Of a stretch of 64,000 nucleotides of DNA, positions 1 through 9,796 are shown one piece after another. The notes under the pieces were generated by a model. That model had not been told where the DNA came from. It did not search any database and saw only the letters and a program-made list of their open reading frames with translations. How positions within the stretch are numbered: position 1 is the stretch's first letter; each line of letters begins with the position of its first letter. Source of the stretch: Streptomyces aureus (GTDB lineage Bacteria > Actinomycetota > Actinomycetes > Streptomycetales > Streptomycetaceae); the NCBI RefSeq assembly GCF_000725495.1, contig NZ_JNZD01000001.1:186001-250000 (forward strand), given 5' to 3'. A program made the translations under genes and the position numbers.

Positions 1-772
1 GGACACCCTTGACCGGGATCCGGGTCTCGCGTGCGCCGTCGTACGAGGCGGCCGGGGCCGGGACCTGCGGCTGCGCGGGAGCGGCCTGCGGAGCCGGGAC
101 CGCGGCCGGGGCCACGACCGGAGCGGGCGCCTGCGCCGGGGCGGCCGCCGCGTGCACGTCCTCGCGGGTGATGACCCCGTCCGGGCCGGACGGGGTGACC
201 GTCGCCAGGTCGACGCCGAGGTCCTTGGCCAGCTTGCGGACCGGGGGCTTGGCCAGGGGGCGCTGCTGCGGGGCGGATCCGTGGCCGTTGAGCTCGCCCT
301 GGATCGCGGTGGCCGCGCGCACCGTCCCGCCCTGCCGGTCCGGGGTCTCGGCGCCCTTGCGGGGACGGCGCTTGGTGGAGGACTCCGCCACGCCGTACCC
401 GACGAGGACCGGCTTGCGGCCCTCGGGCTTGGCCTCCTCGGCGGGGGCCTCCACCGGGGCGGCGGGGGCCACGGGGGCCTCGGCGGCCGGGGCCGCCGGC
501 GCGGGCGCCGTGCCACCGGACACGTCGACCGTGATGATCACCTGGCCGACGTCCACCGTCGTGCCCTCGGGGAAGCGGAGTTCGCTCACCACACCGTCGA
601 ACGGGATCGGCAGCTCGACCGCGGCCTTGGCCGTCTCGACCTCGCACACGACCTGGCCGTCGGTGACGGTGTCACCGACCTGGACGTACCACTTGAGGAT
701 CTCCGCCTCGGTGAGCCCCTCGCCCACGTCGGGCATCTTGAACTCGCGGAGTCCCGACGCGTTCTCAGTCAT
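1..772 (-). CDS. bkdC: Branched-chain 2-oxoacid dehydrogenase E2 (dihydrolipoyl acyltransferase), 3' end off the window
   Basis: Acyltransferase E2 core of the branched-chain 2-oxoacid dehydrogenase complex, which makes isobutyryl-, isovaleryl- and 2-methylbutyryl-CoA. The N-terminal lipoyl domain is complete, with the lipoylated lysine in VETAKAAVELP. A Pro/Ala linker and a basic patch follow, then the peripheral subunit-binding domain (LAKDLGVDLATVTPSGPDG) and another Ala/Pro linker. The catalytic domain is missing because the gene runs past position 1. The ATG at 772 follows a GGAGAG ribosome-binding site. It lies 18 bases downstream of the E1beta stop, so it is the last gene of an A-B-C operon. 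Confidence 0.93.
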   Translation of the reverse strand, partial: MTENASGLREFKMPDVGEGLTEAEILKWYVQVGDTVTDGQVVCEVETAKAAVELPIPFDGVVSELRFPEGTTVDVGQVIITVDVSGGTAPAPAAPAAEAPVAPAAPVEAPAEEAKPEGRKPVLVGYGVAESSTKRRPRKGAETPDRQGGTVRAATAIQGELNGHGSAPQQRPLAKPPVRKLAKDLGVDLATVTPSGPDGVITREDVHAAAAPAQAPAPVVAPAAVPAPQAAPAQPQVPAPAASYDGARETRIPVKGV

Positions 773-790
773 CGTCGTCACGACTCTCTC

Positions 791-1771
791 CTAGTACGCC
801 AGCGAGCGGTCGACGGCGTCGAGCACCCGGTCCAGGCCCGGAAGGTACTCCTCCTCCAGGCGGGCCGGCGGGTACGGGGCGTGATAGCCGCCGACCCGCA
901 GGACGGGCGCCTCCAGGTGGTAGAAGCACCGCTCGGTGATACGGGCCGCGATCTCCGCGCCCGTGCCGAGGAACACCGGCGCCTCGTGCACCACGACCAG
1001 ACGGCGGGTCTTCTCGACCGAGGCCTGGATCGAGTCGAAGTCGATCGGCGACATCGAGCGCAGGTCCAGGACCTCGATCGACTTGCCCTCCTCCTGGGCG
1101 GCCGCGGCGGCCTCCAGGCAGACCTTCACCATCGGGCCGTAGGCGGCCAGGGTCAGATCGCTGCCCTCGCGGGCCACCCGCACCCCGTGCAGCGGACCGG
1201 GGATGGCGTCCTTGTCGACCTCGGCCTTGTCCCAGTAGCGCCGCTTCGGCTCGAAGAAGATCACCGGGTCGTCGCTCTGGATGGCCTGCTGCATCATCCA
1301 GTAGGCGTCGCCCGCGTTCGAGGGGGAGACCACCTTGAGGCCCGCCACGTGCGCGAAGAGCGCCTCCGGGGACTCCGAGTGGTGCTCGACCGCGCCGATG
1401 CCGCCGCCGTACGGGATACGGACGACGACGGGGAGCTTGATCTTGCCCAGGGCCCGCGCGTGCATCTTCGCGAGCTGGGTGACGATCTGGTCGTACGCCG
1501 GGAAGACGAATCCGTCGAACTGGATCTCCACGACCGGGCGGTAGCCGCGCAGGGCCAGGCCGATCGCGGTGCCGACGATGCCCGACTCGGCGAGCGGGGT
1601 GTCGATGACCCGCTCCTCGCCGAAGTCCTTCTGGAGCCCGTCGGTGACCCGGAAGACACCACCGAGCTTGCCGACGTCCTCGCCCATGATGAGGACCTTG
1701 GGGTCGGCCTCGAGGGCCGTGCGCAGCGATTCGTTGATCGCCTTGGCCAGCGCCATCTTCTCGATCGTCAT
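791..1771 (-). CDS. bkdB: Branched-chain 2-oxoacid dehydrogenase E1 beta subunit
   Basis: 326 aa, full length for the family. It forms the alpha2beta2 thiamine-diphosphate E1 that decarboxylates branched 2-oxoacids and acylates the E2 lipoyl group. Family motifs visible are MGEDVGKLGGVFRVTDGL near residue 30, DTPLAESGIVGTAIGLALRG near 60, IPYGGGIGAVEHHSES near 120 and the C-terminal transketolase domain (VLDLRSMSPIDFDSI). It starts at the ATG two bases past the E1alpha stop, so the subunits are co-translated. A paralogue sits at 15443-16447. Confidence 0.96.
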   Translation of the reverse strand: MTIEKMALAKAINESLRTALEADPKVLIMGEDVGKLGGVFRVTDGLQKDFGEERVIDTPLAESGIVGTAIGLALRGYRPVVEIQFDGFVFPAYDQIVTQLAKMHARALGKIKLPVVVRIPYGGGIGAVEHHSESPEALFAHVAGLKVVSPSNAGDAYWMMQQAIQSDDPVIFFEPKRRYWDKAEVDKDAIPGPLHGVRVAREGSDLTLAAYGPMVKVCLEAAAAAQEEGKSIEVLDLRSMSPIDFDSIQASVEKTRRLVVVHEAPVFLGTGAEIAARITERCFYHLEAPVLRVGGYHAPYPPARLEEEYLPGLDRVLDAVDRSLAY

Positions 1772-1773
1772 GG

Positions 1774-3003
1774 CTACTTGCCCTCCCCGGCGTCCGCGAA
1801 CGACGCCTGGTAGGCGGCGAACTGGGCGCGCTCCTCGTCGACGAGCGCGTGCCCGTCCGCGTACACGTTCTCGAAGATGGCGAAGTTGTCCGGGTCCGGC
1901 ATGGCCCGCACGACGTCGCGCACTCGCTTGCCCAACGCCTCGCTCTCGGCCTCGAGTTCCGCGAAGAATCCCTCGTCCGCGTGGTTTGCGCCCTCCAGGT
2001 AGGCGCGCAGGCGCAGGATCGGGTCCTTCGCCTCCCACGCCTCGCGCTCCTCGTCGGCCCGGTACTTCGTCGGGTCGTCGGAGGTGGTGTGCGCGCCCAT
2101 GCGGTACGTGTACGCCTCGAGCAGGGTGGGGCCCTCGCCGTTGCGGGCCCGCTCCAGGGCCCACTTGGTGACCGCGAGGCACGCGAGGACGTCGTTGCCG
2201 TCGACCCGGACGCCCGGGAAGCCGAAGCCCTGCGCGCGCTGGTACAGCGGCACGCGCATCTGGCGCTCGGTCGGCTCGGAGATCGCCCACTGGTTGTTCT
2301 GGCAGAAGAACACGACGGGAGCGTTGTAGACCGCGCCGAAGTTGAAGGCTTCCATGACGTCGCCCTGGCTGGAGGCGCCGTCACCGAAGTACGCGATCAC
2401 GGCCGAGTCGGCACCGTCCTTGGCGACGCCCATGGCGTAGCCGGTGGCGTGCAGCGTCTGCGAGCCGATGACGATCGTGTACAGGTGGAAGTTGTTGCCG
2501 TTCGGGTCCCAGCCGCCGTTGTTCACACCCCTGAACATGCCGAGCAGGTTGGTCGGGTCGACCCCGCGGCACCAAGCGACGCCGTGCTCGCGGTAGGTCG
2601 GGAAGACGTAGTCGTCGGCGCGGGTGGCGCGGCCGGATCCGATCTGCGCGGCCTCCTGGCCGAGCATCGAGGCCCACAGGCCCAGCTCGCCCTGGCGCTG
2701 CAGGGAGGTGGCCTCCGCGTCGAAGCGGCGGCTCAGGACCATGTCCCGGTACAGGCCGCGCAGCTCCTCGGGGGTGATGTCGGCGACGTACCGGTCGTAC
2801 GTGGCGTCCTTGACCCGCTTGCCTTCCGGGGTCAGCAGCTGAACGAGCTCCGGCTCGCCGCCGGTCGCACCGGGCGACTTCTTGGCGGCCGCGCCGGCGC
2901 TCCTGCTCGCGGCGCTCTTGGTACCGGTCGTACTGGCGCTCGCGGCGCTCTTCGTACCGGCGCTGCGTCGCGGCTTGCGCGCGGCAGTGCTCTCCACGGT
3001 CAC
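1774..3003 (-). CDS. bkdA: Branched-chain 2-oxoacid dehydrogenase E1 alpha subunit
   Basis: 409 aa. Thiamine-diphosphate-binding subunit: the motif GDGASSQGDVMEAFNFGAVY near residue 220 carries the Mg/ThDP ligands. The phosphorylation-loop-like segment YRMGAHTTSDDPTKYR follows. The GTG at 3003 is chosen because GGAGGA lies just upstream. The first 50 residues are a low-complexity Ala/Ser/Thr/Lys stretch unusual for the family and absent from the second paralogue. First gene of the operon; its promoter must lie in 3004-3391, where palindromes are present. Confidence 0.95.
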   Translation of the reverse strand: MTVESTAARKPRRSAGTKSAASASTTGTKSAASRSAGAAAKKSPGATGGEPELVQLLTPEGKRVKDATYDRYVADITPEELRGLYRDMVLSRRFDAEATSLQRQGELGLWASMLGQEAAQIGSGRATRADDYVFPTYREHGVAWCRGVDPTNLLGMFRGVNNGGWDPNGNNFHLYTIVIGSQTLHATGYAMGVAKDGADSAVIAYFGDGASSQGDVMEAFNFGAVYNAPVVFFCQNNQWAISEPTERQMRVPLYQRAQGFGFPGVRVDGNDVLACLAVTKWALERARNGEGPTLLEAYTYRMGAHTTSDDPTKYRADEEREAWEAKDPILRLRAYLEGANHADEGFFAELEAESEALGKRVRDVVRAMPDPDNFAIFENVYADGHALVDEERAQFAAYQASFADAGEGK

Positions 3004-3190
3004 GTGTGCTCCTCCGTCGGTCCGGCCCCCGGGGTTGCCGGAAGGCTGGGGTCCCCCTCGCTCGCGGTTCGAGCTCGGGAGAGCGGCTCGCCTGTTCCGG
3101 CACCCGTGCACGGGGTGGGTGCCACTCGGCCGGGAACAGGCGTGACAGGTGCCCCGGCGAGCGCCCTGCAACTGCCACGTTACCCAGTGC

Positions 3191-3266
3191 TTCACAATTC
3201 TGTGAAACCCCTCCTGACCTGCGATTTTGATAGGAAATCCAAGTACTTGGAAACGTGGATTTCCTA
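3191..3266. promoter_or_regulatory. Palindrome cluster between bkdA and the response regulator
   Basis: The 388-base gap 3004-3391 holds three dyads: TTCACA-ATTC-TGTGAA (3191-3206), the 12-mer CCAAGTACTTGG (3239-3250), and a perfect 11-bp inverted repeat TAGGAAATCCA/TGGATTTCCTA (3231-3241 and 3256-3266) wrapped around the 12-mer. The AT-rich nested layout fits a Lrp/AsnC-type or similar dimer site. Lrp-type control of bkd genes is known in Streptomyces, and a candidate regulator is encoded at 17788. Assigning it to this site is inference. Confidence 0.5.
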
Positions 3267-3391
3267 CTAAGTCGAACAGATCGGAGCAGTCGCTGGTCAC
3301 AGCACTGGTCACAGCCTTGCAGGGGGCCGGAACACCGGCACGTTATCCCGGCCACCCCGGGCTCGGGAAGAGTTCACCTGGGGCAATGCCC

Positions 3392-4081
3392 ATGATCGTG
3401 TGTGACACTGACAGGGTGCGTGAAATCGGGAAAATCACCGTATTCCTCCTCGATGACCACGAAGTCGTCCGCCGCGGCGTCCACGAGCTGCTCTCGGTCG
3501 AGGACGACATCGAGGTGGTGGGCGAGGCGGGTACGGCGGCCGACGCACTGGTACGGATCCCGGCCACCCGTCCGGACGTGGCCGTGCTCGACGTGCGGCT
3601 CCCGGACGGCAGCGGGGTGGAGGTCTGCCGCGAGATCCGCTCCGCGGACGAGAGCATCAAGTGCCTGATGCTGACCTCGTACGCCGACGACGAGGCCCTG
3701 TTCGACGCGATCATGGCGGGTGCCTCGGGCTACGTCCTCAAGGCGATCCGCGGCAACGAGCTGCTCGCGGCCGTGCGGGACGTCGCGGCGGGGAAGTCCC
3801 TGCTCGACCCGGTGGCCACCGCGCGCGTCCTGGAACGGCTGCGGGACGGCGGCGCCGCGAAGGACGACGACCGGCTCGCCCGCCTCACCGACCAGGAACG
3901 CAGGATTCTCGACCTGATCGGCGAGGGGCTCACCAATCGCCAGATCGGGGAGCGATTGCACCTCGCCGAGAAAACGATCAAGAATTACGTGTCGAGCCTG
4001 CTGTCCAAACTGGGAATGCAGCGCCGCTCGCAGGCGGCGGCCTACGTGGCCCGCAAACAGGCGGAGCGGCAGAACCACTGA
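3392..4081 (+). CDS. NarL/FixJ-type two-component response regulator
   Basis: 229 aa. The N-terminal receiver domain starts [20 protein letters not shown] (acidic pair DD; phospho-acceptor Asp in [13 protein letters not shown]; Thr in LMLTSYADD; Lys in YVLKAIRG). The C-terminal LuxR-type helix-turn-helix is [43 protein letters not shown]. No histidine kinase gene is adjacent, so it is an orphan in this window. ATG 3386, ATG 3392 and GTG 3416 are all possible starts; 3392 has GGGG at good spacing. The target genes are not deducible from the sequence. Confidence 0.9.
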   Translation: MIVCDTDRVREIGKITVFLLDDHEVVRRGVHELLSVEDDIEVVGEAGTAADALVRIPATRPDVAVLDVRLPDGSGVEVCREIRSADESIKCLMLTSYADDEALFDAIMAGASGYVLKAIRGNELLAAVRDVAAGKSLLDPVATARVLERLRDGGAAKDDDRLARLTDQERRILDLIGEGLTNRQIGERLHLAEKTIKNYVSSLLSKLGMQRRSQAAAYVARKQAERQNH

Positions 4082-4222
4082 ATCCGATTGATCCGGAACG
4101 GCGGATTCATTCGCTGCGACGTCAGCGCGGACGGCTTCATTCGGTACGACCGAACGATCTCCCCGTGAACGAACGCGCGCGCGAAGCCCGTCCGGGCCTC
4201 ACGCGCGCGTGAAGGGTGTGCT

Positions 4223-4248
4223 CGGCCGGATCCGTGCGGATCCGGCCG
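4223..4248. terminator. Hairpin between response regulator and kinase A
   Basis: Perfect 12-bp arms CGGCCGGATCCG / CGGATCCGGCCG separated by two bases. It lies in the convergent gap 4082-4255, so it can end both flanking genes. There is no U-tract, as is usual for Streptomyces. A smaller dyad TTCGGT-ACG-ACCGAA lies at 4140-4154. Confidence 0.6.
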
Positions 4249-4255
4249 GACCGGT

Positions 4256-5383
<1,128 letters not shown>

Positions 5384-5385
5384 AC

Positions 5386-6720
5386 CCGTACATCGTCATG
5401 GAGTACATCGAGGGCAAGCCGCTCGGCTCGGTCCTCGACGCCGACATCCGGCAGTACGGCGCGATGCCCGCCGACAAGGCCCTGAAGATCACCGCGGACG
5501 TGCTGGCCGCCCTGGAGATCAGCCACGAGATGGGCCTGGTCCACCGGGACATCAAGCCGGGCAACGTGATGATGACCAAGCGCAACGTGGTCAAGGTCAT
5601 GGACTTCGGCATCGCCCGCGCCATGCAGTCCGGCGTCACCTCCATGACCCAGACCGGCATGGTCGTCGGCACCCCGCAGTACCTGTCCCCGGAGCAGGCC
5701 CTCGGCCGGGGCGTCGACGCCCGCTCCGACCTGTACTCGGTCGGCATCATGCTGTTCCAACTGGTCACCGGACGGCTGCCGTTCGAGGCGGACTCCCCGC
5801 TGGCCATCGCCTACGCGCACGTCCAGGAGGAGCCCGTCGCGGCCTCCTCGGTCAACCGCTCGCTGCCGCCGGCCGTGGACGCGCTGATCGCCCGCGCGCT
5901 GAAGAAGAACCCGAACGAGCGCTTCCCGAGCGCCGAGACCATGCGGGACGAGTGCCTGCGGGTCGCCCAGTCGTTCCAGGCCGTGGCGCCGAACATCGTT
6001 CCGGGCGCCCAGACGCCGAGCGGCTCGGGCGTCGGCTCCGCCGTGTTCCCGCCGGTCGACCAGGGCACCCCGGCCCCCGGCCCGGTGCAGACGCCGTACC
6101 AGCCGGGCCCGTACGGCACGCCGACCCCCGCGCCGTCGTACGGCTACCCGCAGCAGGGCGGCTACCAGGCCCCGCCGCAGACCTCCGCCTACGCCGGACA
6201 GCACGGTCCGTCCACGCCTCCCCCGTACAACCTCTCGCCCCAGCCGGCCACCGGCGGGTCGCAGGGCGGTGGCAAGAGCAACCGGGCGGTCGTCATCGGC
6301 GCGGTCCTGGTCTCGATCATCGCGGTCGGAGGCCTGGTCACGGCGCTCGTCCTGAACGGCGGGAGCGGCGACGACAACAAGGGCGGCGGCGACAGCACCG
6401 CCAGCTCGTCGACGACCGCGGTCGAGGGGCACAAGGGCCCGGACACGTCGAAGACGATCGACACCGAGAAGTGCACGGACCCGACGGAGTCGTACAACGA
6501 CCCGAAGAAGATCCAGGTCCCGAATTTCCAGTTCAAGGACCTCAGCTCGGTGAAGTCCTGCTTCCAGGCCGCCGGTTGGCAGATGAAGATCACGCGCGTC
6601 GACGAGAACACCTACGGCGAGGACTCGATCATGGATCAGTTCCCCTCGGCCGGCACGGACGTCGACCCGAAGGACATGCCCGAGATCGAGCTCAAGGTGT
6701 CGACGGGCGACCCGTCCTAG
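5386..6720 (+). pseudogene. PASTA-type Ser/Thr protein kinase, N-lobe missing (kinase B)
   Basis: Homology begins abruptly at the kinase hinge, PYIVMEYIEGKPL, and continues through HRDIKPGNVMM, DFGIAR and GTPQYLSPEQALGRG. A Pro/Gly/Gln-rich linker, a transmembrane helix (AVVIGAVLVSIIAVGGLV) and an extracellular PASTA-like domain (VPNFQFKDLSSVKSCFQAAGW ... DVDPKDMPEIELKVSTGD) follow. Roughly the first 85-90 residues, including the P-loop and catalytic Lys, are missing. ATG 5398 is only an internal Met of the hinge. Intact relatives sense muropeptides and regulate growth and wall synthesis. The gene points away from kinase A and the junction is about 5383-5386. Confidence 0.72.
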
Positions 6721-6858
6721 GAGCTGTCCGGGCTGTCCGGCGTCCTCGGAGCTGCGCTGGGCCGCTGGGGGCGGCTGGGTGTCCGGGCTTCCGTCGAACC
6801 TCTGCGGCGTCCGGGCCGCCTGGGTGTCCGGGCCGATCCCACGGCATGTACGGGAAAT

Positions 6859-6883
6859 GGCCCGGCACGTGACGTGCCGGGCC
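6859..6883. terminator. Bidirectional hairpin between kinase B and bpa
   Basis: 12-bp perfect arms GGCCCGGCACGT / ACGTGCCGGGCC around one base. It sits in the convergent gap 6721-6947. The rest of that gap is a GC-rich stretch with repeated CTGTCCGGG/GGTGTCCGGG words and no ORF I would call real. Confidence 0.65.
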
Positions 6884-6947
6884 CCTCGCGGCCGGGGTGA
6901 CCGCGGATCGTCGGGATGACGGGGCGGTGCCTCCACCGCCCGCGTGA

Positions 6948-7490
6948 TTACAGGTACGGTCCGCCCGAGCGGCCTCCCGTACGGGGGTCCTCGTCGCCCT
7001 CCAGACCGCCGACACCCGGAGGAAGCGCACGGCGCATCTGCTCCAACTGCGCCCTGGCCGCCATCTGCTGGGCGAACAGGGTCGTCTGGATCCCGTGGAA
7101 GAGTCCCTCCAGCCAGCCCACCAACTGAGCCTGCGCGATCCGCAGTTCGGCGTCGCTGGGGGTCCCCTCGTCCGTGAAGGGCAGGGAGAGCCGCTCCAGT
7201 TCCTCCACGAGCTCCGGGGCGAGGCCGTCCTCCAGCTCCTTGACGGAACTCGCGTGGATCTCCTTGAGGCGGACGCGGCTGGCCTCGTCCAGGGGTGCCG
7301 CGCGCACTTCCTCCAGCAGCTGCTTGATCATGCTGCCGATGCGCATCACCTTGGCGGGCTGCTCGACCATCTCCGTCACCGGGATCTCGCGGGAGTCCTC
7401 GTCCCCGGTGCCGCCGAGCGCCATCCCGTCCTGGCCGACAACCAGGATCTGAGGGTTCTCCGGCGACCGTTCGTTCCTCGGCATCTCCAT
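6948..7490 (-). CDS. bpa: Bacterial proteasome activator (Bpa/PafE family)
   Basis: 180 aa. ATP-independent ring activator of the 20S proteasome, delivering unfolded proteins. The conserved core runs from VEQPAKVMRIGSMIKQLLEEV through EIHASSVKELEDGLAPEL to AQAQLVGWLEGLFHGIQTTLFAQQMAARAQLEQMR, the four-helix bundle of the family. The C-terminus GGPYL corresponds to the GQYL docking tail of the mycobacterial protein, with Pro in place of Gln. The ATG at 7490 is chosen; a GTG at 7508 with a GGAG upstream would add six residues. Transcribed alone, convergent with kinase B. Confidence 0.92.
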   Translation of the reverse strand: MEMPRNERSPENPQILVVGQDGMALGGTGDEDSREIPVTEMVEQPAKVMRIGSMIKQLLEEVRAAPLDEASRVRLKEIHASSVKELEDGLAPELVEELERLSLPFTDEGTPSDAELRIAQAQLVGWLEGLFHGIQTTLFAQQMAARAQLEQMRRALPPGVGGLEGDEDPRTGGRSGGPYL

Positions 7491-7718
7491 GCCGCCATTC
7501 TCTCGCACCCACGTACTCCATCACGGTGGTGCCCCCCGTACACGGTGATCCACCGGCTCCGTGGGCCCAGTTGGCAAATCCATGGGGTTCCACGACCTCT
7601 GAAGTGCGCGAATGGCATCACTTTCGGCCGAGATGCCGGGATCACGGCCTCATGTGAGGCTGGTTGCGTCGATCACGGCACCCGTCTTGGCGAACCGTTC
7701 CGGGAGGGGGTCACCGAC

Positions 7719-8606
7719 GTGACTCCAAGGCTGCGCACCCTGCCCACGGCCGGACTCCTCGCGGCCGTCCTGCTGACCGGCGCCGGTCCCCTCGCCCGCG
7801 GCGCCGCTGCCGCCCCGGGGGTCCCCGCCTTCACCCTCCTGGCCTACTCGGGAAGCCTCGCGTCCCTCGTGTCCGCGGGCTCCGGCCCCTCCTCGGGCAC
7901 CGCTCCCGGCGGCTCCAGGAACGCCCGCGCGCACGCGGCTCCCGGGGCGCCCGCCGTATCCGGGCTCTCCGCCGTCTCTGGGGTTTCCGAGGTCTCCGGG
8001 GCGTCCGCCTCAGCCGGGCCCTCGGGCGGGGTCACGCCGGTCCCGTCCGCCGACGAGAGCGCCTCGCCCGCCCCGTCCGGTCCCGGGACCACCTCACCGG
8101 CCCCGTCGACCCGGCCGACGGCCTCCGGGGGCCCGTCCGCCCCCGGGACCGGCTCACCCGCTCCGTCCGGCCGGGGGTCCGGTGCCCCGGGGTCCGGCGG
8201 CCATGGGTCCAGCAGCCCGGGCGCGCCCGGCCCCAGCGCCTCCGACCCCGCGCGGCCCACCCCCACGGCGGACGACCCCTCCCGCGCGGGCAGCATCGCG
8301 GGTGAGGGACGCGAGCGGCCCGGCCGGACGGCGGAGCCGGACGCCACGGACAGCGCCGCCCAGGACCCGGACGCCGCCGTGAGCCCCGACCTCCAGGACA
8401 CCGCCCCCGCTGCCGACACCGGGATCACGGACCCGGTCACGGCCGAGCCCTCGGCCGAGAACGCGGCCCCGGTCCAGCAGAGCGTCGTGGGCCCCGGTTC
8501 CCCGCCCGGAGCGAACCTGGCGATCCTGCCCCTGGGCAGCGGCCTGGTCCTCATCGGCCTGGGCCTGGGCCTGGCACTTCTGGGCGTGCGGGTACGCCGG
8601 GGCTGA
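7719..8606 (+). CDS. Exported Pro/Ser/Gly-rich protein with C-terminal membrane anchor
   Basis: 295 aa. A signal peptide (LRTLPTAGLLAAVLLTGAGPLA) is followed by about 220 residues of Ala/Pro/Ser/Gly low complexity and a C-terminal hydrophobic helix (LAILPLGSGLVLIGLGLGLA) ending VRVRRG. The helix plus basic tail fits a wall-spanning membrane anchor; no LPXTG-type motif is visible. The GTG start follows GGGAGGGGG at ideal spacing. No enzymatic domain is recognisable. It lies alone between bpa (divergent) and a hairpin at 8625. Confidence 0.7.
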   Translation: MTPRLRTLPTAGLLAAVLLTGAGPLARGAAAAPGVPAFTLLAYSGSLASLVSAGSGPSSGTAPGGSRNARAHAAPGAPAVSGLSAVSGVSEVSGASASAGPSGGVTPVPSADESASPAPSGPGTTSPAPSTRPTASGGPSAPGTGSPAPSGRGSGAPGSGGHGSSSPGAPGPSASDPARPTPTADDPSRAGSIAGEGRERPGRTAEPDATDSAAQDPDAAVSPDLQDTAPAADTGITDPVTAEPSAENAAPVQQSVVGPGSPPGANLAILPLGSGLVLIGLGLGLALLGVRVRRG

Positions 8607-8624
8607 GCGGCCACGGGGCACCCG

Positions 8625-8658
8625 CCTGGGCGGGTCCGGAGCGACGGACCCGCCCAGG
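8625..8658. terminator. Terminator hairpin after the exported protein
   Basis: Perfect 14-bp arms CCTGGGCGGGTCCG / CGGACCCGCCCAGG with a 6-base loop, 19 bases past the stop at 8606. It also faces the end of the convergent oxidoreductase. Confidence 0.8.
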
Positions 8659-8753
8659 AACGGCTTCCCGGGGCGCTGCACCCGGACGTGGCAGGCCCGG
8701 GGCGGCGGGCCCGGACGCAGGGGGACAGAGGCGGTCCCGGCATCGGACCCTGC

Positions 8754-9734
8754 CTACGGGGCGACCAGCAGGACCTTCCCGATGTGGCTGCTCTCCTCCA
8801 GCACCCGGTGCGCGCCCGCCGCGTCGCTCATGGGCAGCTCACGGTCGACGACCGGGCGGACATGACCGGCGTCGATCAGCGGCCACACGTGCTCGCGCAC
8901 GGCCGCCACGATCGCCGCCTTCTCGGCGAGCGGCCGGGCCCGCAGCGACGTCGCGCTGATGGCGGCGCGCTTGTTCAGGAGGGTGGCGATGTTCAGCTCC
9001 GCCTTGATGCCGCCCTGCATGCCGATGATGGCGAGCCGTCCGTTGACGGCGAGGGCGCGCACGTTGCGGTCGAGGTATTTGGCCCCCATGTTGTCGAGGA
9101 TGACGTCGGGGCCCGCCCCGCCGGTGGCCTGCTTGATCTCCTCGACGAAGTCCTGCTCGCGGTAGTTGATCAGGATGTCCGCGCCCAGCTCGGCGCAGAA
9201 GTCGAGCTTCTCCTTGGTGCCCGCCGTGACCGCGACCTTCGCGCCGACGGCCTTCGCCAGCTGGATCGCCATGGTCCCGATGCCGCTGGAGCCGCCGTGG
9301 ACGAGCAGCGTCTCGCCGGGGCGCAGATGGGCGACCATGAAGACGTTCGACCAGACGGTGCAGGTCACCTCGGGCAGCGCCGCCGCCTGGCGGACGTCCA
9401 GGCCCGTCGGCACGGGCAGCAGCTGCCCGGCCGGGACGGCGACCTTCTGGGCGTATCCGCCGCCCGAGAGCAGCGCGCACACCTCGTCGCCGACGGCCCA
9501 GCCGAAGACGCCCGGGCCGACCGCGGCCACGCGCCCCGAGCATTCGAGTCCGGGATAGGGGGAGGCGCCGGACGGCGGGTTGTAGAGGCCCTGGCGCTGC
9601 AGCAGATCGGCTCGGTTGACGGCGCTCGCCACCACCTCGACCAGCACTTCGCCCTCGGCCGGCACCGGATCGGGGACCTCGTCCCACACCAGCGCCTCGG
9701 GTCCACCGGGTTCAGGAATCGTGATCGCGTACAT
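8754..9734 (-). CDS. NAD(P)H quinone oxidoreductase, medium-chain reductase family (PIG3-like)
   Basis: 326 aa. Zinc-free medium-chain dehydrogenase/reductase with a GroES-like N-terminal domain (SAVNRADLLQRQGLYNPPSG) and a Rossmann domain with the nucleotide motif LLVHGGSSGIGTMAIQLAKA. The YNPPSGAS region is typical of the quinone oxidoreductase PIG3 subgroup. The ATG at 9734 gives MYAITIPEPGGPEALVW. Likely two-electron reduction of quinones or related electrophiles; the true substrate is unknown. Confidence 0.9.
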   Translation of the reverse strand: MYAITIPEPGGPEALVWDEVPDPVPAEGEVLVEVVASAVNRADLLQRQGLYNPPSGASPYPGLECSGRVAAVGPGVFGWAVGDEVCALLSGGGYAQKVAVPAGQLLPVPTGLDVRQAAALPEVTCTVWSNVFMVAHLRPGETLLVHGGSSGIGTMAIQLAKAVGAKVAVTAGTKEKLDFCAELGADILINYREQDFVEEIKQATGGAGPDVILDNMGAKYLDRNVRALAVNGRLAIIGMQGGIKAELNIATLLNKRAAISATSLRARPLAEKAAIVAAVREHVWPLIDAGHVRPVVDRELPMSDAAGAHRVLEESSHIGKVLLVAP

Positions 9735-9796
9735 GAGAGGGACGCTACTCCTGACGGACTCCGCCCACTCCTGACCGGCCCCGCCTACTCCTACTC

